Shown here: positions 12,411-17,586 of the stretch, piece by piece
Numbering within the stretch: position 1 is the stretch's first letter
How the letters are laid out: the number at the start of each line of letters is the position of its first letter
Virus record (IMG/VR): IMGVR_UViG_3300026097_000074
Location: 1-29,102 of that record
Length of the DNA: 29,102 bases
Direction: 5' to 3' (one strand)
Source of the DNA: a virus
Made by a program: the position numbers and the translations under genes
The notes under the pieces: model-generated
The model's input: only the letters and a program-made list of their open reading frames with translations
The model's database searches: none
Told to the model about the DNA's origin: nothing

Positions 12411-12530
12411 TTATACTAATGTAAGTGCAGTTCCTAGAAAAACACTTACGATTATTCCGTACATAATCAGGACACTTTTGAAGGATCCATAATTGCGTAT
12501 TTGACTTCTAACCCAAACGTCTTTATTCAT
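12411..12530 (-). CDS. tiny single-pass membrane protein
   Basis: A 39-residue ORF: polar, basic N-terminus (MNKDVWVRSQIRNYGSFK) followed by one membrane segment (VLIMYGIIVSVFLGTALTLV) that reaches the stop. GGGAGGATAACACCA gives a strong ribosome-binding site at the ATG. No family recognised. It ends 2 bases before tRNA-Ala, so it is probably co-transcribed with it. A membrane-active or host-envelope role is plausible but unproven. Confidence 0.7.
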   Translation of the reverse strand: MNKDVWVRSQIRNYGSFKSVLIMYGIIVSVFLGTALTLV

Positions 12531-12598
12531 TGGTGTTATCCTCCCTACAAGTGCGAACACTATTTATTCTGACTAGGAGGGACCAATTCTCCTAGCAG

Positions 12599-12666
12599 GT
12601 AGATGATGCATGATCACTTCAACGAGTTAGGTCACACTCTCAGTGCTGATCAGTGGGATCATCTAC
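12599..12666 (-). ncRNA. long hairpin after tRNA-Ser(UGA)
   Basis: GTAGATGAT (12666-12658) and ATCATCTAC (12607-12599) form 9 perfect bp. Inside, two TGATCA palindromes can pair over 6 bp above a small asymmetric loop, topped by CACT-GAG-AGTG. It begins 6 bases after the tRNA-Ser CCA. It could be a processing or 3'-end structure, or a decayed tRNA. Confidence 0.4.
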
Positions 12667-12671
12667 AGTAT

Positions 12672-12761
12672 TGGCGGAAAGGGTGGGATTCGAACCCACG
12701 GTAGAGTTTCCCCTACGCTAGTTTTCAAGACTAGAGCCTTAAGCCGCTCGGCCACCTTTCC
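12672..12761 (-). tRNA. tRNA-Ser(UGA)
   Basis: Class II: acceptor GGAAAGG/CCTTTCC, D arm GCC/GGC, anticodon arm CTAGT/ACTAG with loop CTTGAAA, variable arm GTAGGG-GAAA-CTCTAC, T arm GTGGG/CCCAC, G73, CCA encoded. Confidence 0.93.
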
Positions 12762-12767
12762 ATTAAT

Positions 12768-12849
12768 TGGTGCCAGTTTCTCCCTACTGGCAGGTCTCCT
12801 AGCTATCTCACTTGATACTAAGCCTCAAGCTTCATTGCGTCTAGGACCT
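12768..12849 (-). ncRNA. structured RNA ending in a CCA-tipped minihelix
   Basis: AGGTC-CTAG (12849-12841) pairs with CTAG-GA-GACCT (12802-12792), 9 bp with a 2-base bulge, around the hairpin CTTGA/TCAAG. Directly stacked is GCCAGT-AGGGAGAA-ACTGGC (12791-12772) followed by ACCA. It fills the gap between tRNA-Trp and tRNA-Ser. A relic tRNA or a tRNA-like 3' end are both possible. Confidence 0.35.
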
Positions 12850-12856
12850 TGGCTAT

Positions 12857-12930
12857 TGGCAGGGGTACGAGGTTACGATCCCCGGACTTCAGTTTTGGAG
12901 ACTGACGTGATTCCATTTCACCACACCCCC
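12857..12930 (-). tRNA. tRNA-Trp(CCA), atypical T loop
   Basis: Acceptor GGGGGTG/TACCCCT (G-U at both ends), D arm GTG/CAC with GG in the loop, anticodon arm TCAGT/ACTGA with loop CTCCAAA, T stem CGGGG/CCTCG, G73 as in Trp, CCA. The T loop is ATCGTAA, with A54 and T58 swapped relative to the usual T54/A58. Confidence 0.85.
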
Positions 12931-12952
12931 TTAAATTTCTAACCGAAAGCAA

Positions 12953-13025
12953 ACCTGTTACAGGATTCGAACCCACACTGTACAGATTCTAAGTCTGGCG
13001 ACTCCTGCCAATGATCTACGCCGAT
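12953..13025 (-). tRNA. tRNA-Leu(UAG)-like, acceptor lost
   Basis: Anticodon loop CTTAGAA on a CAGA/TCTG stem, D stem GAT/GTC with GG loop, and T loop TTCGAAT are present. The 5' strand ATCGGCG and the 3' strand AACAGGT cannot pair, no CCA follows and the variable arm is too short for Leu. An intact Leu(UAG) gene exists at 19638-19720. Probably a pseudogene. Confidence 0.5.
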
Positions 13026-13026
13026 A

Positions 13027-13230
13027 TTAGCCCGATATATAAGTATCGTTTTTAGGTCTATACCATATTTTTTGATTATATAACAAACCTTTAAGATTAT
13101 GCAAGTCTTTTATTTCTTTTTTATCACTATTATCTATTGATTTTATAGTTAAAGCGCTTATTCTAAAGTCAATAGCTTTCTCAATTAAATATATATCATC
13201 TATATCTAGTCTGAAATTCTTATTGTACAT
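13027..13230 (-). CDS. small hypothetical protein
   Basis: A 67-residue protein starting MYNKNFRLDIDDIYLIEKAI, hydrophilic with two predicted helices (DIYLIEKAIDFRISALTI and KKEIKDLHNLKGLLYNQ). No family recognised. AAGAAGTGGT before the ATG is a modest ribosome-binding site. It lies between a broken tRNA-Leu copy and tRNA-Gly. Confidence 0.6.
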   Translation of the reverse strand: MYNKNFRLDIDDIYLIEKAIDFRISALTIKSIDNSDKKEIKDLHNLKGLLYNQKIWYRPKNDTYISG

Positions 13231-13245
13231 ATTACCACTTCTTTT

Positions 13246-13328
13246 TGGAGCGGGCAGGGAGAATCGAACTCCTTACACACAGCTTGGAAGGCTGCTGATA
13301 GGACCACCTACCACAAAGTTCTACCCGC
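13246..13328 (-). tRNA. tRNA-Gly(UCC), enlarged D region
   Basis: Acceptor GCGGGTA/TGCCCGC, anticodon arm GCAGC/GCTGT with loop CTTCCAA, T loop TTCGATT, U73 typical of Gly, CCA. The segment between acceptor and anticodon stem is about 26 bases and contains TAGG-TGGT-CCTA instead of a normal D arm. Confidence 0.82.
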
Positions 13329-13333
13329 ATATT

Positions 13334-13984
13334 TTACATTTTTTCTATTTTATACAGAGAGTAATATTTTTTCGGCCTAACACCTATATCATTAGTTCTA
13401 AATGCTAAAAAGTCTTGCTCATTATCAAATGTTATATACGTACTAGGGGTTGTCTGTCTTAGAATATCATTAACTAAGCTGTGTGAGTAACCATTTTCGT
13501 GAAAATAGTTAACAAAGTCAGTCACATCTCTGTTGTGTTTCTGTATCATTTCCATCAAACTAAACTCGATGGGAAGAAAGGTAATGTAAGGAGTGTGAAA
13601 GCCCATCTTACCTTCTATAGTTAAGTTATTTGAGGCCATTGCAATCATAGCACACGCACTCATACATAGAGTATCTTGCTCTACTACTACTGCAATGTTA
13701 TAATCTGCTAGGTGCCTGCCTATAATGTAAGCATCTCGTACAAAACCACCGGTACTATTAATTACTAATACATCTGTGTCATATACCATAAGTATACGTC
13801 TTAACTGAAGCGCAATCCCTGAACTTATGTAGCCTTTATAATATAAAAAGGATTTGTCTTCTACTTGCTCGTACACAATTTGCAGTTCTGGTTTATTAAC
13901 TATTATCTCTTTTGTGGCTGCTGTAACAGTAAAAGGAGTCATAAGCGCTGAAACCAGGGCTATTACTTTAAAGAAGTTACTCAT
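13334..13984 (-). CDS. secreted ClpP-like serine protease homologue
   Basis: A 216-residue protein. Residues 1-22 form a signal peptide (MSNFFKVIALVSALMTPFTVTAA) with an AxA-type cleavage site. The body follows the ClpP/crotonase fold: VLVINSTGGFVRDAYIIGRHL (72-92, the oxyanion-forming GG), CMSACAMIAMA with the candidate nucleophile Ser109, and GFHTPY with His130. Length and sequence resemble bacterial periplasmic ClpP-like proteins of unknown target. A phage could use it on envelope proteins, or it may act as a non-ATP-dependent peptidase; both are inference. There is no strong binding site at the ATG. Confidence 0.78.
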   Translation of the reverse strand: MSNFFKVIALVSALMTPFTVTAATKEIIVNKPELQIVYEQVEDKSFLYYKGYISSGIALQLRRILMVYDTDVLVINSTGGFVRDAYIIGRHLADYNIAVVVEQDTLCMSACAMIAMASNNLTIEGKMGFHTPYITFLPIEFSLMEMIQKHNRDVTDFVNYFHENGYSHSLVNDILRQTTPSTYITFDNEQDFLAFRTNDIGVRPKKYYSLYKIEKM

Positions 13985-14007
13985 TTCATTTTAACACCCC
14001 TATATTT

Positions 14008-14815
14008 ACCTACAAAACAGCAGACAGCTTCTAAGTTTATACTTTCCGCTATAGGCAATTACTAACGAAGTCTAGCTTATTTGTAGGTGCTCGTCTCTCC
14101 GAGCTGTCACACCGATTCTACATTATAAGAAACTCTTCGCGTTGGTGTAACGCGGATTGGTTTCGTATCGCATATTATCCACAAGTTAATTAACTGGATG
14201 GTCTGTGGACTCAACGATACTATTTTCCAATCATTCTGATTATGTAGGTTGCCCTACTTACTTGGTTGCAGTATCCATCCTATGGCGGTGTTTCGTTTGC
14301 CAGACGTGACAGCTTGTTAAATAACTGCCATCAATTTATAAAGTAGCTCACTGCTTAATTTTATCTCTTAGCTGTTTAGTAGGCGTATACTTATTTTTTT
14401 GTTCTATCCGACGCAAAATCGCTGCATTACAATAATGCTACAGAAATATTAACAGGGTCATTTTTTGCTACATCCAAGCTAAATATTATTGCGGAACTGA
14501 CCCTAAATACGGGGTGCCCTATCTCCTCCGGTTAAGACCAGCAAAGATTTGATTTCTTCCTGAACCGACACCCAATTCAGATATAGACTGTTACTTAGTT
14601 GCAAAACAGATTATCAACAGTCTAAGTTCATCTGCGCAACCTCATCTAGTATTCGATGAGGATTTAAATGGGATTCACTAAGTGAAGAGCCCTCTCGAAA
14701 TCCTTACGGACTCGGAATCGATAGGTATCTCTCCTATCTGAGGACCACGACTTTTATTATAGTGAGTTTGGCTCCACAGCTTTCAGACTTCTCACTTTAG
14801 CCTCCAATAAGGAGG
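14008..14815 (-). ncRNA. giant structured RNA candidate (GOLLD/ROOL type)
   Basis: About 810 bases without a usable ORF, inside the tRNA array directly after tRNA-Pro. Helices on the minus strand include ACCTACAAA/TTTGTAGGT (14088-14080 with 14016-14008, 9 bp), AGCTGTCAC with GTGACAGCT (14314-14306 with 14110-14102, 9 bp), AGACTGTT/AACAGTCT (14616-14623 with 14585-14592, 8 bp) overlapping an ACTTAG/CTAAGT pairing as a pseudoknot, AGGGTCA/TGACCCT (14504-14498 with 14460-14454), CCTCATC/GATGAGG, CGCGTT/AACGCG, GCTCG/CGAGC and GTAGG-GCAA-CCTAC with a GNRA loop. Giant GOLLD and ROOL RNAs are known from phages beside tRNAs. The size fits GOLLD best. Family assignment is inference; structure is seen directly. 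Confidence 0.7.
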
Positions 14816-14819
14816 ATTT

Positions 14820-14897
14820 TGGTCAGGATAGAAGGATTCGAACCTTCGGCCTCTGCAGTCCAAGTGCAGCACTCTAACCAGACTGAGCTATACCCTG
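14820..14897 (-). tRNA. tRNA-Pro(UGG)
   Basis: Acceptor CAGGGTA/TATCCTG with C1-G72 and A73, as in bacterial Pro. D arm GCTC/GAGT, anticodon arm CTGCA/TGCAG with loop CTTGGAC, T arm GAAGG/CCTTC, CCA encoded. The giant RNA begins only a few bases after the CCA. Confidence 0.92.
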
Positions 14898-14914
14898 ATA
14901 TTATTTTTTGTTTA

Positions 14915-15006
14915 TGGTAGAAGTGCCTGGAGTTGAACCAGGTCGAGAACGCTAATCTGGCGCTGAAAGGCTTATAAGACCTCCCTGTGTACCGACACCC
15001 ACTTCC
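14915..15006 (-). tRNA. tRNA (UAU), Ile by codon, with class II variable arm
   Basis: Acceptor GGAAGTG/CACTTCT, T arm CCTGG/CCAGG with TTCAACT, A73, CCA. Anticodon stem GAGGT/GCCTT with loop CTTATAA gives UAU, which reads AUA. The variable arm folds GCGC-CAGATTA-GCGT, unusual for Ile. The D region is a tight hairpin GTGT-CGGT-ACAC. Confidence 0.75.
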
Positions 15007-15013
15007 AAAATTC

Positions 15014-15301
15014 TTAATCTATGACGCCCAAAATATCTGATTCTTCTATAATCAGAGCGTCTTCTCCTTGCACAGACACTTCAGTACCTGACCACTTGCC
15101 GAACAAGATTTTATCGCCTACGGTTACGTTCATAGGGATATGACTTCCTGAATCTGTGTATCTTCCTTGTCCTACAGCCAGCACTTTACCTTCTGAAGGT
15201 TTTTCTTTTGAAGATTCGGGGATAATTAGTCCACCATCAGTCTTTTCTACGGTATCTGCTCTTTTAATTAGGACACGCGATCCTAAAGGTCTAAAATTCA
15301 T
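15014..15301 (-). CDS. groES: GroES co-chaperonin (Cpn10)
   Basis: A 95-residue, full-length GroES. It begins MNFRPLGSRVLIKRADTVEK. The mobile loop TDGGLIIPESSKEKPSEG carries the hydrophobic tripeptide that docks on GroEL, and GKVLAVGQGR and VGDKILFGKWSGTEV form the dome and barrel strands. It would cap host GroEL to help fold phage proteins, as T4 gp31 does with an unrelated sequence. CAGGATTAACAAT supports the ATG at 15301; longer readings run into tRNA-Leu. It sits between tRNA genes and is probably on the same transcript. Confidence 0.93.
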   Translation of the reverse strand: MNFRPLGSRVLIKRADTVEKTDGGLIIPESSKEKPSEGKVLAVGQGRYTDSGSHIPMNVTVGDKILFGKWSGTEVSVQGEDALIIEESDILGVID

Positions 15302-15328
15302 ATTGTTAATCCTGTATATATTATATGT

Positions 15329-15412
15329 TGGTAGCCGCAGCCGGACTCGAACCGGCACGCCCGAAGGCAACAGATTTTAAGTCTGGTGTGTCTACCTTTT
15401 CACCATGCGGCC
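15329..15412 (-). tRNA. tRNA-Leu(UAA)
   Basis: Class II: acceptor GGCCGCA/TGCGGCT, D arm GTG/CAC, anticodon arm CCAGA/TCTGT with loop CTTAAAA, variable arm TGCC-TTCG-GGCG with a UUCG loop, T arm GCCGG/CCGGC, A73, CCA encoded. Confidence 0.93.
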
Positions 15413-15458
15413 ATATAATCTATAATATATTAATTATAACAAAAAAGCAAGAATAAAA

Positions 15459-15650
15459 TTAATCTAAGTCGATGTAGTAGCCGCAGCCACGTAGCCAATA
15501 GTTTACATGTGTATAAATATCATTAACAGTCACATCTACGCCTTTAGGAATGTCAATACTATACTCTACAGAAGCATCTAAGTTAGATACATTAATATCA
15601 GAATCTTTATCTGAATAGTCAGGGGCCCAACTAAAGGTTATATTAGGCAT
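15459..15650 (-). CDS. small acidic hypothetical protein
   Basis: A 63-residue acidic protein starting MPNITFSWAPDYSDKDSDIN and ending NYWLRGCGYYIDLD, likely beta-rich. No family recognised. AAGGATTTAATAA precedes the ATG, and a late-type octamer lies about 37 bases upstream, so late expression is likely. Confidence 0.65.
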   Translation of the reverse strand: MPNITFSWAPDYSDKDSDINVSNLDASVEYSIDIPKGVDVTVNDIYTHVNYWLRGCGYYIDLD

Positions 15651-15686
15651 TTATTAAATCCTTATATATTATTTTGTTTCTATAAT

Positions 15687-15694
15687 TATTTATA
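15687..15694 (-). promoter_or_regulatory. T4-type late promoter octamer
   Basis: TATAAATA on the minus strand, about 37 bases upstream of the ATG at 15650 and just downstream of the hairpin at 15719-15744. Exact match to the T4 late consensus. Confidence 0.5.
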
Positions 15695-15718
15695 CGATAT
15701 ATTTAAGTGTTAAGCAAT

Positions 15719-15744
15719 AACGGAGCTACGTTAGCAGCTCCGTT
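15719..15744 (-). terminator. strong hairpin ending the small heat-shock operon
   Basis: AACGGAGCT and AGCTCCGTT form 9 perfect bp with an 8-base loop, 10 bases after the stop at 15754. No long U-run follows on the minus strand, so it may act as a weak terminator or 3' stabiliser. Confidence 0.5.
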
Positions 15745-15753
15745 TAGTAGTAC

Positions 15754-15909
15754 TTAAATCCAATTTTTTAAATTGGGGTTTTCTAGGTGCCTGATTCTTC
15801 GCTCTAAATCAGTCATATCTGTTGCTTTTGCTAGATATTTTTCGTCTAGATCTGAGCGTTGTTTAGGCTTTAGGCTTTTTACTATGTTTTTAACTATGCT
15901 TAAGATCAC
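15754..15909 (-). CDS. DUF3563-like small protein (GTG start)
   Basis: A 51-residue protein starting at GTG, behind AAAGGAG at ideal spacing, and overlapping the end of the upstream gene by 20 bases. The centre DLDEKYLAKATDMTDLERRIRHLEN resembles the short DUF3563 family (YL..A.D..DLERR.R), seen in proteobacteria and phages and of unknown function. The N-terminus (ILSIVKNIVKSLKP) is a short basic helix. No ATG fits the same reading frame near the start. Confidence 0.65.
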   Translation of the reverse strand: MILSIVKNIVKSLKPKQRSDLDEKYLAKATDMTDLERRIRHLENPNLKNWI

Positions 15910-16135
15910 TAAGATCTCCTTTATTTACTGCACTTAGTACAGACTCAAAGCTTTCTTTTCTGAACTCAGTCCTCCATAGTTGGACTGCAACATTATAGTT
16001 AGCTTGTTGTTCTTTTGCATAAATAAAAGCCTTAAATAGTTTATAAAGCACAGAACCTAAAATTGTTAAGATATATAATATAAGGTCTGAAATAGGCTTT
16101 ATAAAATCAGCGGTTGTTAGAACTGCTTGTCTCAT
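15890..16135 (-). CDS. small membrane protein
   Basis: An 81-residue protein starting MRQAVLTTADFIKPISDLIL, with one long hydrophobic helix (LILYILTILGSVLYKLFKAF, about 18-37) followed by a charged tail. Function unknown. The ATG at 16135 is chosen because GAGGAGAGTAAAA precedes it; an upstream start at 16159 lacks a site. The gene overlaps the end of the heat-shock gene by 29 bases, pointing to one co-translated operon. Confidence 0.7.
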   Translation of the reverse strand: MRQAVLTTADFIKPISDLILYILTILGSVLYKLFKAFIYAKEQQANYNVAVQLWRTEFRKESFESVLSAVNKGDLSDLKHS

Positions 16136-16565
16136 TTTTACTCTCCTCGTAATTTCCAATTTTTATTTTACGAGGACGCATTTCTTCTGGGACAACATAC
16201 CTCAGCTCTACTGCAAGTATGCCGTCTACTAGATTTGCTCCACTTACGTGTACGTGTTCAGACAGCCTAAAGGTGCGTTTGAATTTCTTAGTAGAAATAC
16301 CACGATGAATATACTCGCGACCTTTGGAAGTATGTTCTCCAGTAATAGTTAGTGTACGATCTTTTACCTCAATAGAAATCTCGTCACGCATAAAACCGGC
16401 TACAGCTAACTCAATAAGATAGTCTGTATCGCTTGTTTTAATTATATTATGAGGAGGGTAGTGATCATTAGCATGTCTTGCTACATGATCTAGTTCATTT
16501 AGTAAGTGATCGAACCCCACAAATGAAGAACGTGGGAATAGTGTTTGTGTTTGTATGCCTGTCAT
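16107..16565 (-). CDS. small heat-shock protein (Hsp20/IbpA-like)
   Basis: A 152-residue alpha-crystallin protein. After an N-terminal arm (MTGIQTQTLFPRSSFVGFDH), the crystallin domain runs from about PPHNI to about RKIKI and includes LIELAVAGFMRDEISIEVKD and LTITGEHTSKGREYIHRGI, with the usual A-x-x-x-G-I/V-L signature as GANLVDGILAVEL. The IxI tail motif may be IKI. It holds unfolding proteins during infection. The ATG at 16565 follows AAGGAGATAAC, and that binding site is itself locked in a ROSE-like hairpin (16570-16593). An in-frame TTG upstream lies inside the hairpin. Confidence 0.93.
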   Translation of the reverse strand: MTGIQTQTLFPRSSFVGFDHLLNELDHVARHANDHYPPHNIIKTSDTDYLIELAVAGFMRDEISIEVKDRTLTITGEHTSKGREYIHRGISTKKFKRTFRLSEHVHVSGANLVDGILAVELRYVVPEEMRPRKIKIGNYEESKNETSSSNNR

Positions 16566-16569
16566 TGTT

Positions 16570-16621
16570 ATCTCCTTTTTCGTCAAGCAAGATGTTTTAG
16601 AGACCGATATTTCGCATCTCC
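16570..16621 (-). promoter_or_regulatory. ROSE-like RNA thermometer in the Hsp20 leader
   Basis: ATCTTGCTT (16593-16585) pairs with the Shine-Dalgarno stretch AAGGAGAT (16577-16570) through a 7-base loop, with one bulged G and one U-G pair. The anti-SD strand holds UUGCU, the conserved UYGCU motif of ROSE thermometers, with the bulged G opposite the binding site. A second hairpin (AGAGACC... / GGAGA, 16600-16621) lies upstream. Heating should open the stem. Confidence 0.65.
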
Positions 16622-16699
16622 AAGTACCATAGTACTATAAAATATAGCATATAGCAACTATAATTTTACTAATCTCTGCATATTTGTATTTACAACCTG

Positions 16700-16918
16700 T
16701 TAGTCGCTAAAAACACCTTCAGGTTTATTCATTGCAGCAATAAGATCTTCCCACATTTCAGGACTGATAACTATAGCATTATGCCTTTCAAGTTCTTCAT
16801 TCCATTGCCGTATGAAAACAACCTCTTCAAAAGCATTTATTTTTATATCTTCGTATAAGCCATAGTTATCCATAATGGTTATTTCAATATCTTCATAATC
16901 AAATTCTACGGTAAACAT
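16700..16918 (-). CDS. conserved small phage protein
   Basis: A 72-residue acidic protein starting MFTVEFDYEDIEITIMDNYG and ending with MWEDLIAAMNKPEGVF. The EYDYEDI.IT...D and MWE.L..A...P.G blocks are like a short family in marine T4-like phages with no known role. Its ATG overlaps the stop of kinase paralogue 2 (TAATG), so it is translated with the kinase-like protein. Confidence 0.72.
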   Translation of the reverse strand: MFTVEFDYEDIEITIMDNYGLYEDIKINAFEEVVFIRQWNEELERHNAIVISPEMWEDLIAAMNKPEGVFSD

Positions 16919-17388
16919 TAGCAGTTGTACTCTTTATGTTTATAGTGATAGTCTAACCAGTCTGATACATCAAGAATGTCATACATATTTGTCCCGCATA
17001 GAGGATCACTTAATACTAAAGTTCCATTCTCTCTGCACATAACATTATTAGTATGTAAATCTAAGTCAGAGTCTTTATTTTTATATTTAGTTAGTATAGA
17101 TATAGACTCCTCTAAAAGAGTAAAGTCTATTTTGTTATTATGTTCTAACCGCTCTATTGTAGCTATATAATAGTTATCACTTTTATATGTATTATATACC
17201 TTTAAAAAGTTTGTAAGAGGATTTCTTTTTGCTATCTCTATATAGTCTAAAAAGGGGTCATTAATATCACTTCCTATTTTTATAGCCTGATACTTACTCA
17301 AACCAAAGACAGCAGAGTACCTACCTGCGCCTAGTACTTCTAAGTTGTTTTTTATAGCGTTTTTAATTATTGTAAAAGCTGTTGCCAT
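16918..17388 (-). CDS. protein-kinase-fold protein (paralogue 2)
   Basis: A 156-residue, shortened paralogue of 8093-8734. Glycine loop LGAGRYSAVF (19-28), AIKIGS with Lys37, DLDLHTNNVMCRENGTLVLSDP for the catalytic and metal-binding loops. The middle region is about 55 residues shorter than in paralogue 1. A phosphotransferase role is plausible, but the reduced size makes a binding-only role possible. The ATG at 17388 follows TTAGGAGTGTTA; an earlier in-frame start at 17406 has no site. A structured leader lies just upstream. Confidence 0.68.
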   Translation of the reverse strand: MATAFTIIKNAIKNNLEVLGAGRYSAVFGLSKYQAIKIGSDINDPFLDYIEIAKRNPLTNFLKVYNTYKSDNYYIATIERLEHNNKIDFTLLEESISILTKYKNKDSDLDLHTNNVMCRENGTLVLSDPLCGTNMYDILDVSDWLDYHYKHKEYNC

Positions 17389-17408
17389 TAACACTCCTAA
17401 TTGCATAA

Positions 17409-17567
17409 GGGCGTACCTAATAATAGATACGCCCCCAGTTTGTGTTGCCTCTTCCCGAAAGAGGACTTAATGCGCCCACAAATAAACGACTAAACAAATT
17501 TTTCGGGTAGGACGTGTTTAGTTCGACCTAATTATAGTCTTTTGGTTTACTGGCGACTATAAGCCAG
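17409..17567 (-). ncRNA. structured leader or ncRNA with H-type pseudoknot
   Basis: On the minus strand CTGGC (17567-17563) pairs with GCCAG (17554-17550), and the intervening TTATAGTC (17562-17555) pairs with GACTATAA (17539-17532): 5 + 8 bp in pseudoknot order. Then come ACTAAAC/GTTTAGT, CCTCTT-TCGGG-AAGAGG and GGGCGTA/TACGCCC (17434-17409), which ends 8 bases before the kinase gene's binding site. No ORF. It could be a riboswitch-like leader or a separate RNA. Confidence 0.5.
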
Positions 17568-17586
17568 CCCCTAACTACCTTAGCTT

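Noticed and set aside
12643-12942. 99-codon plus-strand ORF
   Set aside because: It is the complement of tRNA-Ser and tRNA-Trp genes; the protein-like text comes from tRNA sequence.
14008-14815. Group I or group II intron
   Set aside because: No interrupted gene on either side, no intron-encoded protein, and no recognisable domain V or group I core pairing.
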